Origin: Rhodococcoides fascians A44A
GTDB taxonomy: Bacteria > Actinomycetota > Actinomycetes > Mycobacteriales > Mycobacteriaceae
DNA: 56,857 nucleotides
Reading direction: 5' to 3'
NCBI RefSeq assembly: GCF_000760735.1
Contig: NZ_JMEX01000005.1
Span: 343,812 to 400,668 of the forward strand
Shown: positions 35,439 through 48,861 of the stretch, in pieces
Position numbering within the stretch: the first letter of the stretch is position 1
Layout of the letters: each line of letters opens with the position of its first letter
Notes under the pieces: generated by a model
Told to the model about the DNA's origin: nothing
The model's input: only the letters and a program-made list of their open reading frames with translations
Database searches by the model: none
Made by a program: the position numbers and the translations under genes

Positions 35439-35486
35439 TGGCTCTTACGTCTCCTCGTGTTTCTCGTGTTCAGGAACTGCCGTGCG

Positions 35487-36590
35487 TCACACGAGAGTAA
35501 GTTCCTTGCTGGTCATGGTCAGCAGCTCGGGACCGCCGTCACGGACGATGAGCGTGTCTTCGATCCGGACGCCACCGCGTCCCGAGAAATACACTCCCGG
35601 CTCGACGGTCACAGCTGCACCGCTCAGCAGTGTACCGGTGCTGGTGCGGGCAATTCCCGGCGCTTCGTGGATTTCCAGTCCGACGCCGTGGCCGAGCCCG
35701 TGGAGGAAGAACTCGCCGTAACCGGCCTCCTCGATCACCGAGCGCGACGCTGCGTCGACGGACGCCGTGCTCACACCAGGTGCAAGGGCGTCCCTGCCTG
35801 CCGTCTGCGACTGCAACACCAACGCGTACAGATCCTTCTGCCAGTCCTGCGGAGCGCCGATGACGAGTGTGCGCGTCATGTCCGAGTGATAGCCCCCGAC
35901 CAGCGCTCCGAAATCGAACTTCACGAAGTCACCGGTCGCCAGGACCGCGGATGTCGGGCGGTGATGCGGAACGGCCGAGTTGGGCCCGGCTGCCACGATG
36001 GTCTCGAACGAGATTCCGTCGGCTCCGTGCTCGATCATCAGCGATTCCAGTTCTCGGGCGACCTCGAGTTCGGTACGTCCAGCAGCGACGGATCCACGCT
36101 CCACCAGCACCGCGAACGCGTCGTCCGCTGCCCGGCATGCATCGCGCAGCAGGGCTACCTCGTGCTCGTCCTTGACCATCCGCAGGTCCTCCACCAGACC
36201 GGGACTACGAACGAGATTCAGGGCGGAGTCGAGGCTCGTCCACGCCCGGTGCTGGTCGACCGTGACGACGTGGGATTCGAAGCCGATCGATGCGTTCCTG
36301 GGCGCGAGTTCGCCGCCCAGGAGGTACGACGCCGACGCGCGGTCGATCACGGCTCGCAGGTCCGGCACCTGATCGGCGACCTGGGTCACGTAACGCCCGT
36401 CCGTGCAGACGACCGTGTTGTCCTCGCGGCCCGGCGAATCGTGAATCGACACGATCAGCGCGGCGTTGGACCCGGTGAATCCGGTGAGGTAGCGAATGTT
36501 CAGAAGGTCGGTGACGAGCAGGGATTCGAGATCGTTCGCTTCCATGCTTCGCCGAAGAGCGGCGCGTCTGCCGCTGTGATCTACAGGCAT
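35487..36590 (-). CDS. pepQ: Xaa-Pro peptidase, M24 family
   Basis: Cytosolic metallopeptidase that cleaves X-Pro bonds. The 367-residue pita-bread fold has the N-terminal creatinase-like domain (residues 1-125) and metal ligands in FDFGALVGGYHSDMTRT (two Asp), HGLGHGVGLEIHEAPG (His) and the two Glu of VEPGVYF and GVRIEDT. It lies just before efp, as in mycobacteria and Streptomyces; proline peptide turnover next to the polyproline factor is a notable pairing. The ATG is divergent from the plus-strand membrane protein gene, 73 bases away. Confidence 0.94.
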   Translation of the reverse strand: MPVDHSGRRAALRRSMEANDLESLLVTDLLNIRYLTGFTGSNAALIVSIHDSPGREDNTVVCTDGRYVTQVADQVPDLRAVIDRASASYLLGGELAPRNASIGFESHVVTVDQHRAWTSLDSALNLVRSPGLVEDLRMVKDEHEVALLRDACRAADDAFAVLVERGSVAAGRTELEVARELESLMIEHGADGISFETIVAAGPNSAVPHHRPTSAVLATGDFVKFDFGALVGGYHSDMTRTLVIGAPQDWQKDLYALVLQSQTAGRDALAPGVSTASVDAASRSVIEEAGYGEFFLHGLGHGVGLEIHEAPGIARTSTGTLLSGAAVTVEPGVYFSGRGGVRIEDTLIVRDGGPELLTMTSKELTLV

Positions 36591-36650
36591 CCCTACAAAC
36601 TACCGCCGGACAGTTCTGTGGGGTCGGACACACCTACCGGCGCGTAGGGC

Positions 36651-36656
36651 TAGGCT
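36651..36656 (+). promoter_or_regulatory. Candidate -10 box for a leaderless transcript
   Basis: TAGGCT fits the actinobacterial TANNNT -10 pattern and ends 7 bases before the ATG at 36664, which places the transcript start at or within a base of the start codon. No Shine-Dalgarno is present. The -35 is weak. Confidence 0.4.
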
Positions 36657-36663
36657 GTCCCCC

Positions 36664-37284
36664 ATGACAGGGTGGGTGGTACGCGGAATCGGCATGTGCT
36701 TGATCAACGTGGGGGTGCGAATTCTTCTCGGCGTCACTGTGACTCAGTGGCCTCTGCACGGATCGCAACTCCGGTGGCTGGGCATCGCGGTGGTGTTGAT
36801 CGCCGTCGTCGTCTGGGCGGGGCTGGACGGCATTCGGGACCGGCGGAAGAATCCCGATCCGGACTACGGCGAGGACTTGACCATGGTCTGGCTCAAGGCT
36901 GCGGCATTGGGCGGCCTGGCTGCCGGTCTGGTGACCTGGCTGGTCCAGCTCATCGTCGACTTCAGCGTCGGTCAGAACACCCTCTTCTTCGAACTGACCT
37001 CCGGGGCCGCGTTCACGGTGTTGGTCATCTTCATTCCTGCCACCATCGCGGTCTTCCTGGGTCGGCTCCTGGCGGGGCGAGAAGCCAACAAGAAACTTGC
37101 GGCCGCGGACGAGGAGCACGCCAAGGAACGGCACGACCGCCATCCGGTGGACAGCACCGCAGGTGCTCCTCAGCAGTCCGGACGGCATCAGTCCGGTCGC
37201 GATCAGGCGGGCCGAGAGCAATCGCAATGGTCGGGAGACAACTCCGACACCGAGGTCTTCCCGGCGGTCGAGAAAGACAGGTAG
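36664..37284 (+). CDS. Four-helix membrane protein of the B-4DMT type
   Basis: A 206-residue protein with four predicted membrane helices in the first 140 residues: two before a short basic loop (GLDGIRDRRKNPDPDYGEDL) and two after. A charged, Gln/His/Gly-rich cytoplasmic tail follows, with three SGR/QAGRE-like repeats (QQSGRHQSGRDQAGREQ). It matches in place and shape the mycobacterial membrane protein beside pepQ (Rv2536). Such proteins are annotated as putative transporters of the drug/metabolite superfamily, but the function is untested. It is convergent with aroB across a 50-bp palindrome. Confidence 0.85.
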   Translation: MTGWVVRGIGMCLINVGVRILLGVTVTQWPLHGSQLRWLGIAVVLIAVVVWAGLDGIRDRRKNPDPDYGEDLTMVWLKAAALGGLAAGLVTWLVQLIVDFSVGQNTLFFELTSGAAFTVLVIFIPATIAVFLGRLLAGREANKKLAAADEEHAKERHDRHPVDSTAGAPQQSGRHQSGRDQAGREQSQWSGDNSDTEVFPAVEKDR

Positions 37285-37293
37285 TCCCCTGAG

Positions 37294-37337
37294 CTGACCG
37301 GTGAGGGCATGTGTGCACGTGCACACATGCCCTCACT

Positions 37338-37343
<6 letters not shown>
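37294..37343. terminator. 50-bp loop-less palindrome between convergent genes
   Basis: Two 25-base arms meet with no spacer at 37318/37319. They match at all positions but one, which can pair as G-U in one strand. It begins 10 bases after the membrane protein stop and ends 25 bases from the aroB stop. It would make a very stable cruciform or hairpin in either transcript, so a bidirectional terminator is the natural reading, although there is no T-run. Confidence 0.75.
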
Positions 37344-40200
<2,857 letters not shown>

Positions 40201-40212
40201 AGCGACATCTTT

Positions 40213-40647
40213 TCACGTCGGGGCCACGGTGATCGCCAGCAGGGTCGCCGCGCACATCGCCGGGCCGTGGGGCACTGCGACGTGGCGTCGCCCGGCGAGG
40301 ACACAGGCCATCCCGGCCGCCCCGGTGAGCAGCGGCGCAGTCACGGCCGCCATGGCCCACGCGTCCACACCGAACTGTCCCGCGACGCCTCCGACGGTGA
40401 ACGCCAACTTGACGTCACCGGCACCGAACGCGCGTGGCACCGCCAGGTGCACCACCAGATAACACCCGAACAATGCACCGGCGCCCGCGAACGTCGCACC
40501 GTACTCGTCACCGGTGACAGCCCATCCGATCAGTCCGGCCGCCCCGACGCCGGTGAGGAGGTTCGGGAGCCTGCGAGTCGCGAGGTCGACCGCGCTGGAC
40601 ACCACGCACCACAGGACGAACAGAGCGCACCACGTCACGGGAATCAC
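40213..40647 (-). CDS. Single-domain A24 prepilin peptidase
   Basis: A 144-residue membrane aspartyl protease of the TadV/CpaA-like type that lacks the N-methylase domain. The two catalytic Asp motifs are visible: SSAVDLATRRLPN near residue 18 and FGAGDVKLAF near residue 73. Several hydrophobic helices make up the rest. The start is uncertain: I use the GTG at 40647, since longer TTG versions run into soluble, basic sequence with no family similarity. No pilin gene lies in the window. It corresponds in place to mycobacterial Rv2551c. Confidence 0.85.
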   Translation of the reverse strand: MIPVTWCALFVLWCVVSSAVDLATRRLPNLLTGVGAAGLIGWAVTGDEYGATFAGAGALFGCYLVVHLAVPRAFGAGDVKLAFTVGGVAGQFGVDAWAMAAVTAPLLTGAAGMACVLAGRRHVAVPHGPAMCAATLLAITVAPT

Positions 40648-40753
40648 TCTGGACCGAGCACCCGAGGGAGCCGACGCGACGTCCCAGCTCGGACATTGCC
40701 CTGTGCACAACCGCCGACCTGTGGACAACGCGCAGGCTGTTCACCGGACGGCG

Positions 40754-41563
40754 CTACGGCGCGGCGAGGGCGGCGCGCATCTCGTCCTTGGGTGCGGGCC
40801 GACCCGTGAACTGCTCGACCTGCCCGTACGCCTGGTTCAGCAGCATGGCCAGACCGGAGACGACGGTGCCGCCTGCGCCGCGGACTGCGTCGGCCAACGG
40901 AGTCGGCCACGGGTCGTAGATCGCGTCGAGGACGACGGGAGCCTGCGCCATCGCGTGTGCGTACGGTGCGGCGCCGTTCGCCGGAACGGTACTGACCAAC
41001 ACCGACGACGCAGCCGCAGTGTCGGCCAGTTCGGGATCGTCGACGGCCAGAAAAGCTGCGCGCACTCCCGACGCCGCCGCGCAGTCGAGGGTGTCCTGTG
41101 CTCTCTCACGCGAGCGTGCGACGACGGTGACCGATGTCGCGCCCAATTCGGCCAGGGCGACGATCGCCGGCCGTGACGTGCCACCGGCTCCGACGACGGT
41201 GACGGCCGTTCCCGTCAGATCGTCGGTCCCGGCTTCCCTCAACGCCCCGAGCACACCGTCGACGTCGGTGCAGTCAGCTCGCCAGTGCCCGTCGACGCGA
41301 ACGAGCGTGTTGGCCGATCCAGCGAGCACAGCACGTTCGGTGCGTTCGTCGGCGTAGGTGAGGGCCGCGACCTTGCCCGGCATCGTCACCGACAGACCGA
41401 TCCAGTCGGAGGCGAGCCCGTCGACGAGCCCGGGAAGCTGCTCCCCCGTGCATTCGATTCTCTCGTACGTCCAGTCGGTCAACCCGAGGGCGGCGTACGC
41501 AGCACGGTGGAGAAGCGGAGACTTCGAGTGCCCGATGGGGCTCCCCAGAACAGCAGCATGCAC
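40754..41563 (-). CDS. aroE: Shikimate dehydrogenase
   Basis: NADPH-dependent reduction of 3-dehydroshikimate. The 269-residue protein has SPIGHSKSPLLHRAAYAALG at the start, the VTMPGKVAAL substrate segment, the VVGAGGTSRPAIVAL nucleotide loop and a C-terminal MLLNQAYGQVEQFTGR helix. The catalytic Lys is in MPGK. It starts at a GTG 3 bases after the mltG stop, as in mycobacteria. Confidence 0.95.
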   Translation of the reverse strand: MHAAVLGSPIGHSKSPLLHRAAYAALGLTDWTYERIECTGEQLPGLVDGLASDWIGLSVTMPGKVAALTYADERTERAVLAGSANTLVRVDGHWRADCTDVDGVLGALREAGTDDLTGTAVTVVGAGGTSRPAIVALAELGATSVTVVARSRERAQDTLDCAAASGVRAAFLAVDDPELADTAAASSVLVSTVPANGAAPYAHAMAQAPVVLDAIYDPWPTPLADAVRGAGGTVVSGLAMLLNQAYGQVEQFTGRPAPKDEMRAALAAP

Positions 41564-41566
41564 CGA

Positions 41567-42892
41567 TCAGCGGCCGCTCTCGAGGAAGCCGTCCTCGACC
41601 AGTCCAATGTTCGCAAGGTGCTCGTCGTAGCTGCGGGTGAACAGCGTGTCGCCCGCCGCGTTGATGGTGACGAAGTACAGCCAGTCACCGTCGGCCGGCG
41701 CTTCGACCGCTTCCACCGCCGCGACGCTCGGCGCGGCGATCGGAGTGGCCGGGAGTCCTTCCATCGCATAGGTGTTCCACGGAGTAACGGTCGCCCGGTC
41801 GAGGTCGGTCGTCGCGACCTCGGTGGTGTCGAGCGCGTAGTTGACCGTCGAGTCGAACTCCAGCTTCTGAGGCTCGGCCAGGCGGTTGATGATCACCCGC
41901 GCGACCTTGCTGAAGTCCGCAGGCAACGACTCACGTTCGACGAGGGATGCGGCGACCAGAGTCTGATACGGATCGAGGCCGGAATTGGTTCCGGCGGTCA
42001 GGATTCCGGTGCTCTCGTACGTAGTGGCGCTCTCGGACACGAGCTGACTCAGGATCTCGCCCGGCGTGGCGGTGGGATCGATGTCCCAGCTGCCTGCCGC
42101 GATCAGTCCTTCGAGTTGACGATCACGATCGGGGACCCCACGTACCTGATCGGTTGCCCATGCCGGGACCCCCAACGCAGTCGGGTCGTCGACGCCACCC
42201 GCGGCGTTGAAGTCCTCGTACGAGATGCAGGTGGGGGTTCCGCTTCCCGTCGCGTCGACGCAACTGGCCTCGGACAACAGCGTGTAGATGCCCTTCTTGA
42301 CCGCGTCGGTGTTGACGTCACGAGAGTCGTGCAGCTGGCGTCCCTCGGAGATCACCACACTTCCGACGCGCGACGCCGGGTCCACCAGAGTGGCGACGGC
42401 TTCGGATGCCGGCACATTGCTGGGCAGCAGGTAGTAACCCGGCTGCACCGACGCCATCGCGGAGTTCTGGACTGCGGCGCCCATGAACGCCCCCTCGCTG
42501 GCGACGACTCCCTTGGCGACGGCCTCGCCGCCGATCTGCTGCGCCGTGTCACCGGGATGGACCCGGACGACGACGGAGTCTCCGCGGGCACCGGCCGGGT
42601 AATCCTCCGCGACGACAGCGCCACCGGAGAACCGGTCGTACACGAAGTAGCCTCCGCCCGCGAGCACGAGAATCAGGACGAGGCCGAGTGTGGCCCCGAT
42701 GATGCGGCCGCGCTTGCGCCGGCTACCGGCTTTGCGTGCGTGCCTTGTCTGCGCCCTGCTCCGGCCGACCTCCTGCGGCAGGCCTCTGGGGGCAGCGCCC
42801 TCGTGTACGGCACGATGGAACTCGCTGCCCTCCCCGGTCGGGTAGCCGATCGGATCGGTGTGGGCCTCGTCCTCGTGCTGCCTGTAGTTCAC
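41567..42892 (-). CDS. mltG: Endolytic peptidoglycan transglycosylase MltG (YceG-like)
   Basis: Inner-membrane lytic enzyme thought to terminate nascent glycan strands. The 441-residue protein has a cytoplasmic basic N-terminus of about 65 residues, one membrane helix ([21 protein letters not shown]), a LysM-like region ([19 protein letters not shown]) and the YceG catalytic domain. The catalytic Glu is in [10 protein letters not shown], and [23 protein letters not shown] and [12 protein letters not shown] follow. The GTG start overlaps the ruvX stop; the longer frame is a shadow. The alaS-ruvX-mltG-aroE order is conserved. Confidence 0.93.
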   Translation of the reverse strand: MNYRQHEDEAHTDPIGYPTGEGSEFHRAVHEGAAPRGLPQEVGRSRAQTRHARKAGSRRKRGRIIGATLGLVLILVLAGGGYFVYDRFSGGAVVAEDYPAGARGDSVVVRVHPGDTAQQIGGEAVAKGVVASEGAFMGAAVQNSAMASVQPGYYLLPSNVPASEAVATLVDPASRVGSVVISEGRQLHDSRDVNTDAVKKGIYTLLSEASCVDATGSGTPTCISYEDFNAAGGVDDPTALGVPAWATDQVRGVPDRDRQLEGLIAAGSWDIDPTATPGEILSQLVSESATTYESTGILTAGTNSGLDPYQTLVAASLVERESLPADFSKVARVIINRLAEPQKLEFDSTVNYALDTTEVATTDLDRATVTPWNTYAMEGLPATPIAAPSVAAVEAVEAPADGDWLYFVTINAAGDTLFTRSYDEHLANIGLVEDGFLESGR

Positions 42893-43461
42893 TCGCCGAC
42901 CTCCGGGATGCGACTCTGCTCTTCCGACGGGGTGGAAACTGGGTGTTCTTGCCGAGCGAGATGCGCCGAACGTTCGTCCAGCCATCCCTGAAGGATTGCG
43001 ACGGCCGCGGCCTGATCGATCACGCCGCGTTGGGCTTTCGCGCGAACGCCGCTGTCGCGCAGCGCACGCGACGCCGTCACCGTGGTGAGTCGTTCGTCGG
43101 CCATACGGATCGGAACGTCCGGTATGTGCCGTGCGAGTACGCGAGCGAAACCCTGGGCTGCTTTGACGGCGGAGCCGCTCTCGCCGCGCAACGTCCGCGG
43201 CAACCCGACGACGATCTCGACGACCTCGTATTCGCGGGCGAGCTCGACGACACGAGCGACATCGGATGCGTCCGCGCCTTTCGCCTTGGCTCTGGCCACG
43301 GTCTCGACCGGAGTGGCCAGTACGCATCCCGGGTCGCTCGATGCGACACCGATACGGACACTGCCGACGTCGATCCCGAGCCGTCTCCCTGGTCCCGGGT
43401 CGTCGAACCCTGGCCGATCCGGCGTCCGACCGGCGCCGGATCGGGCTGTGGATTCGCTCAC
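42889..43461 (-). CDS. ruvX: RuvX/YqgF family putative pre-16S rRNA nuclease
   Basis: RNase H-like fold protein implicated in 16S rRNA 5' maturation. The 190-residue protein has the first acidic motif [16 protein letters not shown] near residue 28, [14 protein letters not shown], and [13 protein letters not shown] with the second acidic residue. Both tails are longer than usual and proline/acid-rich. The GTG start is 2 bases after the alaS stop. Confidence 0.92.
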   Translation of the reverse strand: MSESTARSGAGRTPDRPGFDDPGPGRRLGIDVGSVRIGVASSDPGCVLATPVETVARAKAKGADASDVARVVELAREYEVVEIVVGLPRTLRGESGSAVKAAQGFARVLARHIPDVPIRMADERLTTVTASRALRDSGVRAKAQRGVIDQAAAVAILQGWLDERSAHLARQEHPVSTPSEEQSRIPEVGE

Positions 43462-43463
43462 GA

Positions 43464-46133
43464 TCAGGCGTCGACTGCTTCGGAGATACGAGCACGGACG
43501 GCCACGAGGGCCTGGGCGATGCCGTCCGGATCGGATCCGGAACCCTGCGCGGAATCGGCTTTACCGCCGCCACGTCCGCCGATCGCCGGACCGAAACTGC
43601 CGACGAGTTCGCCTGCCTTCACGCCTGCGTCCTGAGCGGCCTTGTTGGTGACGACGACGAACGGCACCTTGCCGTCCACCGAGCCGAACAGCACGACGAC
43701 CGCCGGGTCACTGCCGAGCCTGCCTCGTACGTCGGTCGCGAGGGTCCGCAGGTCGTTTCCGCCCACACCGTCCGGTGCCCGAGAGATGACCGCCCGAACG
43801 CTGCCGATCCGCTCCGCGCCGGCGGCCAGATCCCCGGCCGAGGACAGAACCGCAGCAGCCTTGACGGCCTCGAGCTCCTTCTCCGCCACGCGGAGCTTCT
43901 CCACCAGCGTCTCGATTCGGGCCGGCACTTCCTCGCTCGGAACCTTCAGGGACGACGCGACTCCCGCGAGAAGCGCACGTTCCTTCGCCAGGTACCGGTA
44001 CGAATCGAGTCCGACGAATGCCTCCACGCGGCGCACACCCGACCCGACCGACGACTCTCCCAGCAATGTGACGGGCCCGATCTGCGAGGAATGCTCGACG
44101 TGCGTGCCGCCGCACAGCTCCATCGAGAACGGCCCGCCGATCTCCACGACACGCACCTCGTCGCCGTAGTTCTCACCGAACAGCGCCATCGCGCCCATCG
44201 CCTTGGCACTCGCGAGATCAGTCACGGACGTGTTGACCGCGAAGTCGGCGCCGATCGCATCGTTCGCGACGGCTTCGATGTCGCTTCGCTGCGATTCCGT
44301 CAGCGCACCCTGCCACGAGAAGTCGAACCGCAGATAGCCGGGCTTGTTCAGCGAACCGGCCTGAGTTGCGTTGGGGCCCAGAATCTGTCGGAGTGCGGCG
44401 TGCACCATGTGCGTACCCGAGTGGCCCTGCGTCGCGCCCTTGCGCCACGCCGGATCGACGGACACACGTACCACGTCGCCTTCGGTGATCTGCCCTGTCT
44501 GCACCGTCACCTTGTGCGTCCACACCTTCTTGGCGATCTTCTGCACATCGTCGACCTCGACCGACAGTCCAGGCGCCGTGATGGTGCCGATGTCCGCGAT
44601 CTGACCACCGGACTCCGCATACAGCGGACTCCGGTCGAGGATCACCTCGACAGATTCCCCGGCAGTGGCCGTCGGGACACGGACGCCGCCGGAGATCAGG
44701 GCGAGAACGTTCGCCTCCGAGGACAACTCGTCGAACCCGGTGAACTCGGTCGGCCCACGATCGACGAAATCCTTGTACACCGACAGGTCGGTGTGCGCAT
44801 GCTTGCGGGCCCGGGCGTCGTCCTTGGCGCGTTGACGTTGCTCGGCCATGAGCGACCGGAACCCGTCCTCGTCGACGGTCAGCCCCGCCTCCGACGCCAT
44901 CTCGAGCGTCAGGTCGATCGGGAATCCGTAGGTGTCGTGCAGCGCGAACGCTTCGGCACCGCCGATCGTCTTCCTGCCCGAGGACTTGACCGTCTCCGCG
45001 GCCGTGTCGAACAGCTTGGACCCCGAAGTCAGGGTCTTCAGGAACGCCGTCTCCTCGCCGACCGAGACGTTGAGGATGCGGTCGAACCCGGAGACCAACT
45101 CGGGGTACGACTCGGCCATCGTGTCTCGGACGACGGTGATCAGCTGAGCCATCGTCTGATCCGGTGCACCGAGCAGACGTGCGGACCGCACGATTCTGCG
45201 CAGCAGACGCCGCAGTACGTAACCGCGTCCGTCGTTGCCGGGGTTGACTCCGTCGGAGATCAGCAGTGCCGCCGTGCGGGCGTGGTCCGCGATGACACGA
45301 AAACGAACATCGTCGGTGTGATCGACGCCGTACGTGCGTCCGCTGAGTTCCTCGGCCTTGGCGATGACCGGACGTACCAAGTCGGTCTCGTACACGTTGT
45401 CGACGCCCTGCAGCAGGAACGCGACACGCTCGACGCCCATCCCGGTGTCGATGTTCTGCTTCGGCAGCGGACCGAGGATCTCGAAGTCGTCCTTGCTGAT
45501 CCCCTGGCCGCGCTCGTTCTGCATGAAGACGAGGTTCCAGATCTCGATGTAGCGATCCTCGTCGGCCTCGGGACCACCGTCGACTCCGTACTCGGGGCCA
45601 CGGTCGTAGTAGATCTCGGAGCACGGACCGCACGGCCCGGGGATGCCCATCGACCAGTAGTTGTCCGCCATGCCGCGACGCTGGATCCGCTCGTCCGGAA
45701 TCCCGGCGAGTTCCTTCCACAGCGCGATTGCCTCGTCGTCGTCGAGGTACGCCGTCACCCAGATGCGCTCGGGATCGAACCCGTAGCCACCGTCCTCGAC
45801 GCTTCCCGTCAGCAGCGACCACGCGAACTTGATGGCGTCACGCTTGAAATAATCGCCGAACGAGAAATTGCCGGCCATCTGGAAGAAGGTGTTGTGGCGC
45901 GTCGTGATCCCGACGTTCTCGATATCCAGTGTGCGGACGCACTTCTGGACGCTGGTGGCCGTTGCGTACGGCGGAGTCTGCTGACCCAGGAAGTACGGAA
46001 CGAACTGCACCATGCCCGCATTGACGAACAGCAGGTTGGGGTCGTCGAGCACGAGCGAGGCACTGGGCACTTCGGTGTGCCCCGCCTTCACGAAGTGGTC
46101 GAGGAAGCGCCTGCGAATGTCATGGGTTTGCAC
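43464..46133 (-). CDS. alaS: Alanyl-tRNA synthetase
   Basis: Charges tRNA-Ala and edits mischarged Gly/Ser. The 889-residue protein has the class II core ([32 protein letters not shown] and [20 protein letters not shown]), the editing domain with [12 protein letters not shown] and [13 protein letters not shown] (the HxxxH and CxxxH zinc sites) and a C-terminal C-Ala domain ending in [13 protein letters not shown]. No truncation was seen. It heads alaS-ruvX-mltG-aroE; 55 bases separate it from the rarA stop. Confidence 0.98.
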   Translation of the reverse strand: MQTHDIRRRFLDHFVKAGHTEVPSASLVLDDPNLLFVNAGMVQFVPYFLGQQTPPYATATSVQKCVRTLDIENVGITTRHNTFFQMAGNFSFGDYFKRDAIKFAWSLLTGSVEDGGYGFDPERIWVTAYLDDDEAIALWKELAGIPDERIQRRGMADNYWSMGIPGPCGPCSEIYYDRGPEYGVDGGPEADEDRYIEIWNLVFMQNERGQGISKDDFEILGPLPKQNIDTGMGVERVAFLLQGVDNVYETDLVRPVIAKAEELSGRTYGVDHTDDVRFRVIADHARTAALLISDGVNPGNDGRGYVLRRLLRRIVRSARLLGAPDQTMAQLITVVRDTMAESYPELVSGFDRILNVSVGEETAFLKTLTSGSKLFDTAAETVKSSGRKTIGGAEAFALHDTYGFPIDLTLEMASEAGLTVDEDGFRSLMAEQRQRAKDDARARKHAHTDLSVYKDFVDRGPTEFTGFDELSSEANVLALISGGVRVPTATAGESVEVILDRSPLYAESGGQIADIGTITAPGLSVEVDDVQKIAKKVWTHKVTVQTGQITEGDVVRVSVDPAWRKGATQGHSGTHMVHAALRQILGPNATQAGSLNKPGYLRFDFSWQGALTESQRSDIEAVANDAIGADFAVNTSVTDLASAKAMGAMALFGENYGDEVRVVEIGGPFSMELCGGTHVEHSSQIGPVTLLGESSVGSGVRRVEAFVGLDSYRYLAKERALLAGVASSLKVPSEEVPARIETLVEKLRVAEKELEAVKAAAVLSSAGDLAAGAERIGSVRAVISRAPDGVGGNDLRTLATDVRGRLGSDPAVVVLFGSVDGKVPFVVVTNKAAQDAGVKAGELVGSFGPAIGGRGGGKADSAQGSGSDPDGIAQALVAVRARISEAVDA

Positions 46134-46188
46134 TGGTACAGGTTAACCGGAGAACCACGGCGCCCGCGCATGCGCCGCGACCTGCGCG

Positions 46189-47595
46189 TCATCCACCGCG
46201 CACGATCCTGCGGAGCTTGCCGACGCGTGTGCCGATCTCCCGTTCGACTCCGTGATCGGTGGGTTCGTAGTAGTTCACCCCGACCAGCTCGTCGGGCGGG
46301 TACTGCTGACGAAGAACCCCACCGGGATCGTTGTGCGGGTACTTGTATCCGACCGCGTTGCCGAGCGCCTCGGCGCCCTTGTAGTGGCCGTCACGAAGAT
46401 GAGGAGGGACGGTGCCGGACTTCCCTGCCGCGACGTCGGCCATGGCCGCACCGAGTGCAGCGATCACAGCACCCGATTTGGGTGCCGTCGCCAGATGGAT
46501 GGTGGCCTGAGCCAGCGCCAGCCGCGCCTCCGGCATACCGATCATCTGCACCGCCGTCGCGGCGGCCGTCGCGGTCTGAAGCGCAGTGGGGTCTGCCATA
46601 CCGACGTCCTCGCTCGCATGAACGACGAGTCGCCTGGCGATGAACCGAGGGTCCTCCCCTGCCGTGATCATCCGTGCCAGATAATGCAGTGCCGCATCGA
46701 CATCCGACCCACGAATCGATTTGATGAACGCGCTGATGACGTCGTAGTGCTGGTCTCCGTCGCGGTCGTACCTCACCGCCGCCTTGTCCACGCTCGCTTC
46801 GACGGTCGCCAGATCCAGCACCGGCCCGGTAGCCGCACCCGCCGCTGCCTCCAGCGCGGTCAGTGCGCGTCGGGCATCACCTGCAGCGAGTCGGACGAGA
46901 TGTTCCATCGCGTCCTCGTCGATGGACACCGCACCGTCGAGTCCGCGTGGATCGTTCGCAGCGCGGGTCAGCAACATCTCGATGTCCGACGACGCGAGAG
47001 GCTGCAACTGCAGCACGAGCGACCTCGACAGCAACGGTGACACCACCGAGAACGAGGGATTCTCCGTCGTCGCGGCGACCAGAAGCACGATGCGGTTCTC
47101 CACCGCGGCGAGCAATGCGTCCTGCTGTGTTTTGGAGAACCGGTGTACCTCGTCGATGAAGAGGACGGTCTGTTCACCCGCAGTCAATCGACGTCGCGCG
47201 AGATCGATGACCCCGCGGACTTCCTTCACGCCGGCCGACAACGCGGACAGGGCCTCGAACTTTCGTCCGGTTGCGCCCGAGATGAGCGAGGCGAGCGTGG
47301 TCTTGCCCGTCCCCGGAGGTCCGTAGAGCATGACCGACGACGCGCCGGAACCGTCGACGAGCCGGCGCAGCGGTGCTCCCGGCTTGAGCAGATGGCTCTG
47401 GCCGACGACCTCGTCCAGCGTGACGGGGCGCATCCGCACCGCCAACGGCGCCTCGGGTGGCGTGTACGGACGCGCCTGAAACGACTGTTCGGGGACCGAA
47501 TCCAGCTCACCCGGGGTGGATGGCTCGTCGGTCGGCGCGTCGAACAGACCGTGTTCGTCGTTGTCGTCGAGACCGGAGCCGAAACTCGCGTTCAT
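46189..47595 (-). CDS. rarA: Replication-associated recombination protein A (MgsA/RarA)
   Basis: AAA+ clamp-loader-like ATPase acting at stalled forks. The 468-residue protein has Walker [18 protein letters not shown] near residue 82, Walker [19 protein letters not shown], the sensor [11 protein letters not shown] and the C-terminal MgsA domain ([33 protein letters not shown]). I use the ATG giving [14 protein letters not shown] longer frame exists through the next gene, 8 bases away. Confidence 0.94.
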   Translation of the reverse strand: MNASFGSGLDDNDEHGLFDAPTDEPSTPGELDSVPEQSFQARPYTPPEAPLAVRMRPVTLDEVVGQSHLLKPGAPLRRLVDGSGASSVMLYGPPGTGKTTLASLISGATGRKFEALSALSAGVKEVRGVIDLARRRLTAGEQTVLFIDEVHRFSKTQQDALLAAVENRIVLLVAATTENPSFSVVSPLLSRSLVLQLQPLASSDIEMLLTRAANDPRGLDGAVSIDEDAMEHLVRLAAGDARRALTALEAAAGAATGPVLDLATVEASVDKAAVRYDRDGDQHYDVISAFIKSIRGSDVDAALHYLARMITAGEDPRFIARRLVVHASEDVGMADPTALQTATAAATAVQMIGMPEARLALAQATIHLATAPKSGAVIAALGAAMADVAAGKSGTVPPHLRDGHYKGAEALGNAVGYKYPHNDPGGVLRQQYPPDELVGVNYYEPTDHGVEREIGTRVGKLRRIVRGG

Positions 47596-47602
47596 TCCCC
47601 GA

Positions 47603-48781
47603 TCAGCGATCCCACTTGCTCTCCAGCGCCGTGACAACGCGGAGGGCGAACGCGGCGACATCGGTGTCACCCGTCCGAGTTGCTTGGTCGACGAGGACGT
47701 TCCATCGAGAGATGAGCGCATCCGAACGCGGCACCGACAGATGATGCGCGCGCGCAGCAGCGATACGGGTGTGGTCGTTCGGGAGGAACCAGTACGTCGT
47801 CAACCAGACCCAGATGAGCTGCGCATCCAGGATCTTCGACGCCAGAACACCGTCGTCGGCCAGATGCGGCCAGATGCCGACGACCTCGGCGCGCCACGCG
47901 TCGATCATGGCCTGCGCTCGGTCGGCGGACAGCTCGAAGTGGCACAGGCAGCCGGGGAACGACGCCAGCGCGTACGTGATGTCCAGTGTGGCGTCGCGGA
48001 AGCCACCCCACTCGTAGTCCAGGAAGCGGACACCTTCCTCGTTGACGAGGATGTTGTCCGGGCAGAGGTCGGACGGACTGAAAGCACGAAACGCACCGTG
48101 GGCGAACAGACGGCCGCTGCGCTCGACGCGTTCACGCACAGCATCCGGAGTGTCGGTGATGCCGAGGTCCTCCTCGAGCATCCGGGGGACGGCGACGAGC
48201 GCGTCGGGGATCTGCGCCGAGATACCGTCGGCACTGGTCGGTACACCGGCCCGACGGAGCAGTGCCGCGAAATCGTCTTCTCGGCCCACCGTCGCAGCGT
48301 GCATACGCCCGAGCGCCTGCGCCATGGCCATCAGCGAGTTGGTGACCGACGCTGCATCGGAGTGCTTCAGTAGCGCCGTGATGGGGCTCGCGTCGCCGAG
48401 ATCGCTGAGAATCAGCAGACGTGCACCCAGATCGTAGGCGAGCAGATCCGGACCTGGCCTGCTGTCGGTGGCGAGTGCCGTGGCGAATTGATACGACGCG
48501 GCTTCCCGAAGAAACGCCGAGGGGCCACCGGACTCGGTGTCGGCCGCCGAGTCGACCTCGGGGCCGAGATCGGCAGACGCTTCCCTGACCTGCTTGATCA
48601 CGAGAGTGCGTGGCAGCTGAAAGGGGTTTTCCGCCACCCGAACTCGGAGGACGGTTGCTTGACCACTGCCTCCGAGATCGACTGGGTCCACCAGCCTGAC
48701 AGGTGCGCCGGTGCGCCTCGTCAGCAGGTGCTGAGCGGCGGCCACCACCTCGGATACAGGGTCTGCCAATGTTGCGGTCAT
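47603..48781 (-). CDS. APH-like phosphotransferase with altered catalytic loop
   Basis: A 392-residue protein with the aminoglycoside phosphotransferase / choline kinase fold. The N-lobe has [10 protein letters not shown] (ATP-binding Lys), then LLILSDLGD; the C-lobe has the catalytic loop [17 protein letters not shown] and the metal motif [15 protein letters not shown]. The usual HGD of the loop reads PSD, so the His is lost while the Asp and Asn remain. The substrate is unknown. It shares its strand with the transglutaminase cluster but lies 80 bases downstream of it, so operon membership is possible, not clear. Confidence 0.85.
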   Translation of the reverse strand: MTATLADPVSEVVAAAQHLLTRRTGAPVRLVDPVDLGGSGQATVLRVRVAENPFQLPRTLVIKQVREASADLGPEVDSAADTESGGPSAFLREAASYQFATALATDSRPGPDLLAYDLGARLLILSDLGDASPITALLKHSDAASVTNSLMAMAQALGRMHAATVGREDDFAALLRRAGVPTSADGISAQIPDALVAVPRMLEEDLGITDTPDAVRERVERSGRLFAHGAFRAFSPSDLCPDNILVNEEGVRFLDYEWGGFRDATLDITYALASFPGCLCHFELSADRAQAMIDAWRAEVVGIWPHLADDGVLASKILDAQLIWVWLTTYWFLPNDHTRIAAARAHHLSVPRSDALISRWNVLVDQATRTGDTDVAAFALRVVTALESKWDR

Positions 48782-48861
48782 CGGCTACCAAGATACCCGG
48801 TAGTTCCGACAGACTGTGGCGCCTGACGGCACCTACTGGAGGAACCTACGTACCGATTTCG

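Noticed and set aside
43266..46643. 1125-codon open frame on the plus strand opposite alaS and rarA
   Set aside because: Shadow frame: composition dominated by Arg, His and Asp-rich stretches, no family similarity, fully antisense to alaS.
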